The translations under genes were made by a program, and so were the position numbers. Below, piece after piece: positions 1-6,970 of a DNA stretch of 15,943 nucleotides; the stretch's first letter is position 1, and each line of letters begins with the position of its first letter. Source of the stretch: JAAYAY01 sp964429355 (GTDB lineage Bacteria; Planctomycetota; Planctomycetia; Pirellulales; Thermoguttaceae); the NCBI GenBank assembly GCA_964429355.1, contig CAYSCH010000222.1:1-15943 (forward strand), written 5' to 3'. The notes below the pieces were generated by a model that had not been told where the DNA came from, did not search any database, and worked only from the letters and a program-made list of their open reading frames with translations.

Positions 1-179
1 GTACGAAATTGTAGGCTTTACCCCATGCCGGCACCAGTTCCACGCCTCAGCGAGAACCCCTCCGCCGCTGCCTGCTTGCCCCCAACCCGACTCGCAAGCG
101 AGGCCGTCTTCGTTCTTCACCCTCGCTCGCCAGTCACGCTTTCAATCCAGTTTATGATGAATCGTCCTGACTCCTATCC

Positions 180-219
180 CCTCTGACCTCTGCCCTACCT
201 CTGACCTCTGACCTCGCCA
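180..219. repeat. Short 7-base repeats over the methylase stop
   Basis: The heptamer CTCTGAC occurs at 181-187, 199-205 and 206-212, with a one-base variant (CTCTGCC) at 188-194 and a decayed unit at 213-219. A four-base interruption (195-198) contains the methylase stop codon, TAG on the minus strand at 197-195. The repeat therefore encodes the last residues of the methylase and continues into its 3' flank. It looks like slippage-prone simple sequence; no function is implied. Confidence 0.6.
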
Positions 220-2579
220 GGCATCTCCACAAGATCCGCGAGTCGACGTGCCTCGGCCGGTTCGATCTGATAGACTGCGGCAGCTCTCTTGTCGATTTCC
301 TGCCCGATGTCGCAAAAATCGTCTCCTCGCACCGCGGCCGCGTGCGCCGCCAGGCCCAACCGGGCCAGCTCCCTGTGATCCTCGCTGCCAGGATCGAACC
401 GGCGAATCCCAAGATGCTCGAGCATCCCCGGCGAGCCAAAACCCTTCCCGCCGCGTACGTTGTGGGCCTGTACCAGGAACCCCACGACCGAACTGTTCAG
501 CAGGGCTGCAAGGTAGTGGGCTTCGTCGGCCGATTGCGTGGCGATCATCACGCAAGTCTCCTGGCATACGACCGGCCGTGCCCCGACAAGCGGCACGTCG
601 ATCGACGCCAGGACCGCGGCTCGAAGTACGCGATCCATGCGTCGCCAGATGACCTTGTACGGAGACAGAGTGTATTCTCCCACGTTGTACATCGAGTAGA
701 AGGCGGCGGAGTCCTGGTAACGGCGATAGGCGGCTCGGCGCCGCAGAAAAGGCTCAAACTGCTTCAGATAGGCATAGGTCTGGGGAAAATCCCGCTCCAG
801 CCGCGACTCTTCGACTCCTCGCCGCGCTGCCGTGTCTTGGACAAGCAGGAGATAGGCCGACGGCATGGCTTGGAATCGCCGTACGTCGCCCCAGCACACA
901 AGGGGATACAGCAAGTCGGGTTCCAGCAGGGCACGAACGGTGGGCAGAACCTGTTTTCCCCTTCCCGGGAGATTCTCGACCGCCACATGCGGCCCTTCCC
1001 GCCCCAGCAGCCTGAACCAGTAGACGCCGTTGGCGCCGCCCGTGTTGGCGCCGAGATGGGCCGTATAATCGGACCGTCCGGTCCATCGGTCCACGGATAT
1101 CTGCATGCCGGCGGGCCGCACAAGCCACGGCGACTGGCGACGTTGCGGGTCGACGGGTACGGCTTCCAGAATCTGGCAAGTCAGCCCAGGCTGCGAGCGA
1201 AATGGCGATCTCGCCCCCTGGCCGGGTTGACGAGTCCAACGACGATAGGGAACCGGATACGTGGTCGCAGCTCCCTTCTCAAACACAACCGTGGCCGTCC
1301 AGTTCGCAGCCGTATCGAAGGGCTGAACCTCGACCAGATCATCCACCTGCACGACTTTCAGTGGAGCACCGTTGTCGCCAAGCTGGAATCGTCGAAACCC
1401 GTCTCCCGCTCCACGGGTTTGAAACAGCGTCTGGGTGACGACCATGCCCAGCCGGCCTCCGCTGCGGAGGAAACGGTCGGCTCCACAATACACGACCAGC
1501 ATGGCCAGGTCCTTTTTGGCGCCACCGTGTCGCGCCTCATTGCCGGACAGAGAAAACAGACCGTACCGTTGCCACAGACTCTTCGTCTGTCGGCGGTAAT
1601 CGTCGGGCAAATGATCCCAGGCGACCCAGGGGGGATTGCCGACGAGAAAATCGAACTCCGACTCCCCCTGTTCCTCGAGCACAACATCGCCGTGTCGTAC
1701 GGGGAGACTCAGCGGGCAAACGGGATCGAGCTCACTTCGAAGGGCAAGAAGATAGTTGGCACGTGCCGCCAGCACGGCCAGGGAATTCACGTCCATGCCG
1801 GCGACTTGCCGCGAGACTTGTCGCGGATCGATGTTCCCACCCGGCGCACGGATCAGTCGGGCCATCGCCCGGAGCAGAAATACTCCGGAGCCACACGCCG
1901 GATCGAGCAGGCGTCCACTGGAACTGCCGTCGAATCCGACCTGGTCGAGAACATGATCTGCCAGCCAAACGGGCGTGTAGTGCTCGCCCAGGGCATGCCT
2001 CACCTGTTTCGGGAGGAGCCCCATATAGAACGTTCCGAAGAGATCGTGTCCCTCGGCAGGATCTGTTTCCGACGTGAGCGGTGCCAGAGTACCCAGTCGC
2101 TCAGTCAGAGACTGCAGCCAACGTTCCAGGGATCGATCCCAGAGTGCCAGATACCAGGCCCAGCAGGGAGCGTCGGGGAAACCCTGCGCTCCCCAGCGGG
2201 CCGAATACTCGCCACTTTCGAATCGTTCGATGTTCTCCCGCCCCAGAAGACCGACGGGTGGTGTTTCGGCACCGGCCGTGGGCTCGACGATGGACCATGT
2301 CAGGAACTTGACCACGATCGCGTAGTAGGTCTGTAACGCCAGGAGAAATCGAGACGGCTCGACCGGCTGGGGCAGAGAGAGACGCTCGGCCATTTTCGAT
2401 AACGCAATCCGGGCCGGGGCCGTAATTCCAGGGGCCGACGCAGCCGCTCTTTCCACGGTCGCCTCGTGACCCGCCATTCGTTCCAGAAGAAGACCCATTC
2501 CTTCCGCAAAGTAAGGAGATCCGCTGCCAAAAACGTTGCGAAGTGAGGACGAGACTTCATTGGGTTTGCGAGCCGACAC
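195..2579 (-). CDS. N6-adenine DNA methyltransferase, Eco57I/type IIG-like class
   Basis: A 794-residue protein predicted to transfer a methyl group from S-adenosylmethionine to adenine in DNA. Visible signatures: a GEHYTP-type segment at residues 198-203, the SAM-binding motif I LLDPACGSG at 224-232, an acidic GMD at 261-263, a HGD at about 296-298, and the catalytic NPPW at 315-318. The order I then IV is typical of gamma-class N6 methylases. Residues 1-190 are mostly helical. Residues 500-790 should hold the target-recognition region; the aromatic YSMYNVGEYTLSPYKVIW segment near 628-645 resembles those of Eco57I-type enzymes. The start is GTG: an in-frame TGA lies directly upstream (2582-2580) and a GGAG box sits 7 bases before it (2590-2587). 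No PD-(D/E)XK nuclease domain is evident, so I read it as a methylase rather than a fused restriction enzyme. A nuclease gene could lie left of the window. Specificity cannot be told from sequence. Confidence 0.88.
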   Translation of the reverse strand: MSARKPNEVSSSLRNVFGSGSPYFAEGMGLLLERMAGHEATVERAAASAPGITAPARIALSKMAERLSLPQPVEPSRFLLALQTYYAIVVKFLTWSIVEPTAGAETPPVGLLGRENIERFESGEYSARWGAQGFPDAPCWAWYLALWDRSLERWLQSLTERLGTLAPLTSETDPAEGHDLFGTFYMGLLPKQVRHALGEHYTPVWLADHVLDQVGFDGSSSGRLLDPACGSGVFLLRAMARLIRAPGGNIDPRQVSRQVAGMDVNSLAVLAARANYLLALRSELDPVCPLSLPVRHGDVVLEEQGESEFDFLVGNPPWVAWDHLPDDYRRQTKSLWQRYGLFSLSGNEARHGGAKKDLAMLVVYCGADRFLRSGGRLGMVVTQTLFQTRGAGDGFRRFQLGDNGAPLKVVQVDDLVEVQPFDTAANWTATVVFEKGAATTYPVPYRRWTRQPGQGARSPFRSQPGLTCQILEAVPVDPQRRQSPWLVRPAGMQISVDRWTGRSDYTAHLGANTGGANGVYWFRLLGREGPHVAVENLPGRGKQVLPTVRALLEPDLLYPLVCWGDVRRFQAMPSAYLLLVQDTAARRGVEESRLERDFPQTYAYLKQFEPFLRRRAAYRRYQDSAAFYSMYNVGEYTLSPYKVIWRRMDRVLRAAVLASIDVPLVGARPVVCQETCVMIATQSADEAHYLAALLNSSVVGFLVQAHNVRGGKGFGSPGMLEHLGIRRFDPGSEDHRELARLGLAAHAAAVRGDDFCDIGQEIDKRAAAVYQIEPAEARRLADLVEMPGEVRGQR

Positions 2580-2793
2580 TCAAACACTCCGACCGTGGCC
2601 TTCCTGCTGGGTGAATCGGTCAGCCTAACAAGTCGAGTGCCGCATGGCCACCCTGCCCTGTCCGATCGGCCATCGAGATTCGGATCTGCAACCGGCAAGC
2701 ACCAGGTCCCGGTGAAATGCCGGCACCGGTATCGTGTCTCACCAGGCAAGCGAATGTTGGAGAGACAAAGTTGTGGCCGATCGCCAGGGGCGC

Positions 2794-2834
2794 AAAAAAA
2801 GGGCCGCGCTGGAAATTTCTTTCGCAACGCGGCC
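2794..2834 (-). terminator. Intrinsic terminator upstream of the methylase
   Basis: Read on the minus strand, GGCCGCG (2834-2828) pairs with CGCGGCC (2808-2802). An inner GAAA/TTTC stem shortens the loop. One C and then seven T (2800-2794) follow. This is the classical rho-independent layout. It points toward the methylase gene and lies about 215 bases before its GTG. Either it ends an unseen minus-strand transcript, or it acts inside the methylase leader as an attenuator. The sequence 2839-2830 can alternatively pair with 2779-2770 (10 perfect base pairs), which would compete with the terminator stem. Confidence 0.6.
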
Positions 2835-2840
2835 ACAACC

Positions 2841-2941
2841 GGGAGGGGACGAAAAGGCCCAGCGGCACCGTCAACCTTCGCTCAATGGTTCGAGCTGCAG
2901 GATAGACCGGCGTTTCACACGCAACTGCAGAATCCCTCCCA
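2841..2941 (-). promoter_or_regulatory. Possible structured RNA leader element before the terminator
   Basis: On the minus strand GGGAGGG (2940-2934) can pair with CCCTCCC (2847-2841), with an optional G-U pair outside. The stem encloses about 86 bases that contain a GCGT/ACGC hairpin, two CTGCAG palindromes and an AACC/GGTT stem. The terminator at 2834-2794 begins seven bases after this closing stem. The arrangement resembles a cis-acting RNA followed by an expression platform, but I recognise no known riboswitch class, and stems of this size arise by chance in GC-rich DNA. Confidence 0.2.
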
Positions 2942-3004
2942 CCAGATGATGTCGCGAATTGTCAAAAAACACGGGGTGAGACCTCCACTATTCACAAACT
3001 GCAT

Positions 3005-3024
3005 CGCTCGGCTGGAGCCGAGCG
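3005..3024. repeat. Near-perfect palindrome
   Basis: CGCTCGGCT (3005-3013) and AGCCGAGCG (3016-3024) are exact reverse complements separated by two bases. No T-run follows on either strand, so it is more likely an operator-like site or leader hairpin than a terminator. A second palindrome, GGAGGCCTCC, lies immediately to the right at 3027-3036. Confidence 0.55.
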
Positions 3025-3063
3025 TGGAGGCCTCCGAAACCCCAAGTCTTGTCGACTGGGAGA

Positions 3064-3091
3064 ATTTTCCGACCGAAGATCCGGAAGTCAA
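3064..3091 (-). promoter_or_regulatory. Weak sigma-70-like promoter candidate, minus strand
   Basis: The minus strand has TTGACT (3091-3086) and GAAAAT (3069-3064) with a 16-base spacer; these match the consensus at five and four positions. It would start a transcript near 3055 and give the methylase an unusually long leader of roughly 475 bases that includes the palindrome and terminator. No stronger minus-strand promoter was seen between here and the methylase start. Confidence 0.22.
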
Positions 3092-3435
3092 GGCCTTGCA
3101 AAGGCGACGCAAACCATGAACATTAGGAATCCAGCGGCGGTCAAAGGGCCCGTTTCGTACGGTCCAAGCCACGCTCCGATGGTCCCGATTCCGTTTTTTC
3201 AGCCAGGGCGGGTATGGTGTTGGTTCGTTCCACACGCCCTGAAGGAACGTGAAGCCCCTGGAGGGCGGGTGTCGGACAGCTTGGCTGGCGACCGGCACAG
3301 GCGAGCCAACGAATTTTTCTCCCCTCGGGCGAGACGCCTCGCGTCCACCGGACACTACCGCCGAGGTTTTCCGAAAGAGCGTAACGGCAGAAGGTCTGGT
3401 TCGCCAATCAAACCGCCGATTGAATAGATCCGTGC

Positions 3436-3470
3436 CCGTGAGAGGCTTTCCCGCTTTTTCACGGCTTTTT
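3436..3470 (+). terminator. Terminator-like hairpin before the HAD gene
   Basis: CCGTGA (3436-3441) pairs with TCACGG (3459-3464). The stem may extend inward by A-U and G-U pairs to about ten base pairs. It is followed by CTTTTT (3465-3470). It lies only about 30 bases before the HAD start codon and faces it. It could end an unseen plus-strand transcript or lie within the HAD leader. Several G-U pairs make it weaker than the minus-strand terminator at 2794-2834. Confidence 0.35.
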
Positions 3471-3499
3471 GGCTTGTGTAAAAGGACAATCTGAGACCG

Positions 3500-4405
3500 A
3501 TGAGCGAAACATCCCATGAAGCGGATTATCACGTGACCGTCTCTTCCAACGAGACGCTCGGTTTCCTGCCGGGCACACAGATCGAGCTGGCGCGCCGCCG
3601 CACGTCTGGCCAGGCTCCGCAGCACGTCGTCTTCGATTTCGACGGCACTCTGAGCCTGATTCGCGAGGGCTGGCCGGAGGTCATGGTGCCAATGATGGTC
3701 GAGTTCCTCCAGGAAACCGGCACGGCGGAGACAGCGGAAGAACTACGGACGCTGGCCACCACATTCGTGATGGAGTTGAACGGCAAGCAGACGATCTACC
3801 AGATGATTCGTCTGGCGGAAGAGATCCGGCTGCGCGGCGGCCGACCCCTTGAGCCTATTCAGTACAAGAACTGCTATCACGATCGCCTGATGAAGCGGAT
3901 CGAGGGGCGGCGCGAATCGCTGCGGAGTGGCAAGGTGTTGGCCTCGGACATGCTGGTCCCCCACGCACTGGAATTGCTCGATGCGTTGCAGGAACGCGGC
4001 GCCAATATCTATCTGGCAAGCGGGACCGACGAACACTACGTTCGCGAAGAGGTGCAATTGCTTCAGCTCGACAAGTACTTCGGCCCACACGTGTATGGGG
4101 CTGTCGATGATTTCAAGACGTTCTCCAAGGCCATGGTGATTCAGCGAATCCTGCAGGAGAACCGGGTCGATGGAAACGGCCTGGTGGGGTTTGGCGATGG
4201 TTACGTGGAGATCATGAACGTGAAGGAAGCGGGCGGCACCGCAGTGGCCGTGGCAAGTGACGAGGCTGGACGCAGCGGCCGTCCGGATCCCTGGAAACGC
4301 AAACGCTTGCTCGGAGTGGGGGCCGATCTGGTGATCCCCGATTATCAGGACGCGTCTGCCCTGATCGCGTATCTCTGGAATACGGAGGAAACGGCCCAGT
4401 TATGA
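3500..4405 (+). CDS. HAD-family hydrolase
   Basis: A 301-residue cytoplasmic protein of the haloacid dehalogenase superfamily, most likely a sugar-phosphate phosphatase. All four HAD motifs are present: nucleophile and general acid DFDGT (D46, D48), motif II serine in YLASGTDE (S174), a motif III lysine near 206-210, and the metal-binding GDGYVE (D233, E237). About 100 residues between motifs I and II form a helical C1-type cap, as in phosphoglycolate phosphatase relatives. Roughly 40 residues precede motif I, slightly longer than usual. The ATG start has only a weak nearby box; AAAGGA lies 13 bases upstream. The stop overlaps the ATG of the following PfkB kinase, so the two are almost certainly co-translated and probably act on related phosphorylated sugars. 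A GmhB-like role in heptose synthesis is possible but unproven. Confidence 0.85.
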   Translation: MSETSHEADYHVTVSSNETLGFLPGTQIELARRRTSGQAPQHVVFDFDGTLSLIREGWPEVMVPMMVEFLQETGTAETAEELRTLATTFVMELNGKQTIYQMIRLAEEIRLRGGRPLEPIQYKNCYHDRLMKRIEGRRESLRSGKVLASDMLVPHALELLDALQERGANIYLASGTDEHYVREEVQLLQLDKYFGPHVYGAVDDFKTFSKAMVIQRILQENRVDGNGLVGFGDGYVEIMNVKEAGGTAVAVASDEAGRSGRPDPWKRKRLLGVGADLVIPDYQDASALIAYLWNTEETAQL

Positions 4406-5454
4406 AGACGTTGACGACCATGTGCGCGGAGCGGCTGGAGGAGATTCTCGCCGGATTCACCCGGCTGCGGATCGCGGTTCTGGGCGATTTCTTTCTGGAC
4501 AAGTATCTCCACGTCGATCCGTCCAAGGCGGAAGTGAGCATCGAGACGGGGAAGACGGCGCATCAGGTGGTAGACATCCGCCACAGTCCGGGTGCGGCGG
4601 GAACGGTTGTCTGCAACCTGGCGGCCCTGGAGGCCGGTTCGCTTCACGCGGTTGGGTTCTGCGGCGACGATGGCGAGGGCTACGACCTGCGGAAAGGCCT
4701 GGCGGCCATCGGGTGCGATTTCCGCCATCTCCACATCGCCGCCGAGCGCCGGACGCCGACGTACCTGAAGCCCCGCGACCAGAACTCGTCCGGCCTTGAA
4801 GGGGAACATAATCGCTACGACACGAAGAACCGGCGGCCGACCGAGGACGCACTCCAGCAGGCGATTCTGACCTCGCTCGACGGCCTTCTTCCCGGGCTGG
4901 ACGCCGTGATCGTCCTGGATCAGGTGGAAGAGGCCGAATGCGGCGCCGTCACGACCACAGTCCGCGAGGGTCTGGCGGATCGGGCCCGGCGGTGGCCGGG
5001 GGTGGTGTTCTGGGCCGACAGTCGCTTGAGGATTCGCCAGTTTCGGTCGGTCTTGATCAAGCCGAACCAATTTGAGGCCGTGGGGATGGAGAACCCGCCG
5101 CCCGGCGAGGAGATCGATAGCGAGCGGCTGCTCGAGGCCGCCGCAAGGTTGCGAACGGAAACGGGGGCCCCCGTTTGCGTGACGCGAGGCTCGCAGGGCA
5201 TGTATGTCACCGATCCTGAACCGACGCTGGTTCCGGGCGTTCGCGTCTCTGGGCCCATCGATCCGACCGGAGCGGGCGACAGCGCGACGGCCGGGGCGGT
5301 CGCTGCGCTCTGCGCCGGCGCCACACTGGCGGAGGCCGCCCTCGTGGGGAACCTCGTGGCCTCGATCACCGTCGAGCAGTTGGCGACCACAGGCACCGCC
5401 AGCCGACGCCGGGTGCTGGAGCGATTGGCGGTCTGGCAATTGCAGCGCACGTAG
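4402..5454 (+). CDS. PfkB-family sugar kinase, RfaE/HldE N-domain-like
   Basis: A 350-residue ribokinase-superfamily kinase. The N-terminal beta strand with LGDFFLDKYLHVDP (27-40) and the glycine-rich SPGAAG (62-67) resemble the kinase domain of HldE/RfaE, which phosphorylates heptose 7-phosphate. The PfkB signature DPTGAGDS lies at 287-294, with catalytic base D293. IKPNQFE (219-225) is the usual nucleotide-side motif. No fused cytidylyltransferase domain follows, so only the kinase half is present. It starts inside the stop of the HAD gene (ATGA overlap), with GGAGGAA eleven bases upstream (4384-4390). The kinase plus phosphatase pairing is reminiscent of the kinase and phosphatase steps of ADP-heptose synthesis, but substrate specificity cannot be assigned from sequence. 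Confidence 0.85.
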   Translation: MKTLTTMCAERLEEILAGFTRLRIAVLGDFFLDKYLHVDPSKAEVSIETGKTAHQVVDIRHSPGAAGTVVCNLAALEAGSLHAVGFCGDDGEGYDLRKGLAAIGCDFRHLHIAAERRTPTYLKPRDQNSSGLEGEHNRYDTKNRRPTEDALQQAILTSLDGLLPGLDAVIVLDQVEEAECGAVTTTVREGLADRARRWPGVVFWADSRLRIRQFRSVLIKPNQFEAVGMENPPPGEEIDSERLLEAAARLRTETGAPVCVTRGSQGMYVTDPEPTLVPGVRVSGPIDPTGAGDSATAGAVAALCAGATLAEAALVGNLVASITVEQLATTGTASRRRVLERLAVWQLQRT

Positions 5455-5477
5455 GTCGCGCGGCGATGCGTGCAGAT

Positions 5478-5512
5478 GGCAGGATTCGTTCGCCAGTCGA
5501 ACGGATCCTGCC
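5478..5512. terminator. Strong hairpin between convergent genes
   Basis: The arms GGCAGGATTCGTTCG (5478-5492) and CGAACGGATCCTGCC (5498-5512) form a 15-base-pair stem with one G-U pair and a five-base loop. It lies 23 bases after the PfkB stop and 25 bases after the response-regulator stop, so it can serve both converging transcripts. No T-run follows on either strand; it may act with Rho or as a 3' stabiliser rather than as a textbook intrinsic terminator. Confidence 0.65.
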
Positions 5513-5537
5513 GTGACCCACTCGGCCCACCCGCGCC

Positions 5538-6950
5538 TCAGGCCGACTTCTTCAGCACGGTGGTCTGATTCAGCTTGTTGTAGAGCGTCTTGAGGCTGAT
5601 CCCCAGTTCATCGGCCACCTTGGGCTTGTTGCCGTCGTGGCGCTGGAGCGCAGCGTAGATCGCCTGCAGTTCCATTTCGCGCAGGGTGCAGGGTTCGCCG
5701 GAGACCGGGTCAGGGGACCGAACGGCGTGAGCCCCGAAACGGTTCGGCAAGTGATCGGGAAGGATCGGCAACTCGTCGGCCAGGATCATCGCATGCTCGA
5801 CGACGTTGGCCAGTTCACGCACGTTTCCCGGCCAGGAATGGGCTCGCAGGATTTGCACGGTTTCCGGTGAGAACACGACCGTGTTCTGGGAAATCCCAGG
5901 GCGATAGCGAGCGGCCAGGTGTCCGGCAAGGATGGGTATATCGTCGATCCGGTCGCGCAGCGGCGGCAGGTGAATCTCGAAGGTGTTGATCCGATACCAA
6001 AGGTCCTCGCGAAATTCCCCGGTCTTGACCATCTCGTCGAGGTGGCGATGGGTGGCACAGACGACTCGCACGTCGCAGGTGAAGGGTTCGTTGTCGCCCA
6101 CCCGGCGGACCTCGCCGCTTTCGAGGAACCGCAGCAACTTGGCCTGCATGGCCTTGGGGAGTTCGCCGATTTCGTCGAGGAAGAGCGTGCCGCCGTCGGC
6201 CACCTCAAACAGGCCGACGCGATGTTCATCGGCGCCGGTGAAGGCTCCCTTACGATGGCCGAAGAGTTCGCTCTCGATGAGGTTCTCGGGAAGGGCTCCG
6301 CAATTGATCGGCACGAAGGGCCGGTCGGCCCGGAGGCTCTGATCGTGGAGTGCCCGTGCCACAAGTTCCTTACCCGTGCCTGTCTCCCCCAGGATCAGGA
6401 TGGTGGAATCGGTGGGTGCAACCTTACCCACAAGCTGGCGGACTCCGTTCATGCCGCGGGAATCGCCCACCAGGTCGGAGCGTCCCTCGAGGCGTTCAAG
6501 CCGCTGCTTGAGGGCCAGGTATTTCTTGGTCAACTCGCGTTTTTCGGCCACTCGCTGGAGGACGGCTCGCAGTTCGATCAACCGGCAGGGCTTGGTCAGG
6601 TAGTCGAAGGCACCGTAGCGGAGAGCGGCAATGGCCGACTCGAGGGAACTCTTGCCCGTGAGCACGATCGCGTCGGTTTCCGGCGACATTTCCTTGGCCT
6701 TCGCGATGACTTGTATCCCGTTGAGCCCCGGCATATCGAGGTCCACCAGAATGCAGTCGTACGTATTGCGTTCCAGGGCCGCAGCCGCCTTGTCGCCGTC
6801 GGGACAGATCGTCACTTCATGCCCCATCCGCGGCAGTTCCAGCCGCATGAGTTCCTGGAGCGAGTGTTCGTCGTCGGCAAACAGAAGCTTGAGGGAAGAG
6901 CCGGCAGGTCGCCGTTCGGTCTTGCTGTTTTCGCGGGGCGCATCGGCCAT
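5538..6950 (-). CDS. Sigma-54-dependent response regulator, NtrC family
   Basis: A 470-residue, three-domain transcription activator. The receiver domain (about 20-135) has the acidic pair D26/D27, phosphoacceptor D70 in VDLDMPG, T98 and K120. The AAA+ domain (about 158-395) has Walker A GETGTGKE (188-195), the sigma-54-contacting GAFTGA loop (235-240) and Walker B GGTLFLDE (253-260). A Fis-type helix-turn-helix fills the last 45 residues (VADELGISLKTLYNKL). All catalytic residues are intact, so it should hydrolyse ATP and open sigma-54 promoters when phosphorylated. It follows the histidine kinase gene by 20 bases, with AAGGA eight bases before its ATG, so the pair forms one operon. Its target genes are not evident: I saw no convincing -24/-12 promoter in the window. 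Confidence 0.95.
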   Translation of the reverse strand: MADAPRENSKTERRPAGSSLKLLFADDEHSLQELMRLELPRMGHEVTICPDGDKAAAALERNTYDCILVDLDMPGLNGIQVIAKAKEMSPETDAIVLTGKSSLESAIAALRYGAFDYLTKPCRLIELRAVLQRVAEKRELTKKYLALKQRLERLEGRSDLVGDSRGMNGVRQLVGKVAPTDSTILILGETGTGKELVARALHDQSLRADRPFVPINCGALPENLIESELFGHRKGAFTGADEHRVGLFEVADGGTLFLDEIGELPKAMQAKLLRFLESGEVRRVGDNEPFTCDVRVVCATHRHLDEMVKTGEFREDLWYRINTFEIHLPPLRDRIDDIPILAGHLAARYRPGISQNTVVFSPETVQILRAHSWPGNVRELANVVEHAMILADELPILPDHLPNRFGAHAVRSPDPVSGEPCTLREMELQAIYAALQRHDGNKPKVADELGISLKTLYNKLNQTTVLKKSA

Positions 6951-6970
6951 GGAGCTTGTCCTTCCGTGGA

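Larger units (their letters stand above)
2580..3499. other. 920-base stretch without a convincing gene
   Basis: Open frames exist on both strands (for example 2595-3119 plus and 2915-3625 minus) but overlap each other, show no recognisable domain and lack good ribosome-binding sites. What can be seen is structural. On the minus strand there is a terminator at 2834-2794, a possible long-range stem joining 2940-2934 to 2847-2841, and a near-perfect palindrome at 3005-3024. On the plus strand a terminator-like hairpin lies at 3436-3470. The methylase (minus) and the HAD gene (plus) diverge from this region, so it should also carry their promoters. Confidence 0.7.

Noticed and set aside
342..2336. 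Long open frame (664 residues) on the plus strand opposite the methylase
   Set aside because: It is antisense to a protein with clear methylase motifs; its translation has no domain and reflects codon bias of the real gene in GC-rich DNA.
2595..3119. Plus-strand open frame of 174 residues, including a more protein-like 57-residue end starting near 2946
   Set aside because: No ribosome-binding site before either start and no domain, and it overlaps another open frame on the opposite strand. The last 40 residues look more natural than the rest, so a small gene is not excluded, but support is too weak to annotate.
2915..3625. Minus-strand open frame of 236 residues
   Set aside because: Overlaps the start of the HAD gene, is rich in arginine and serine as random GC-rich translations are, and shows no domain.
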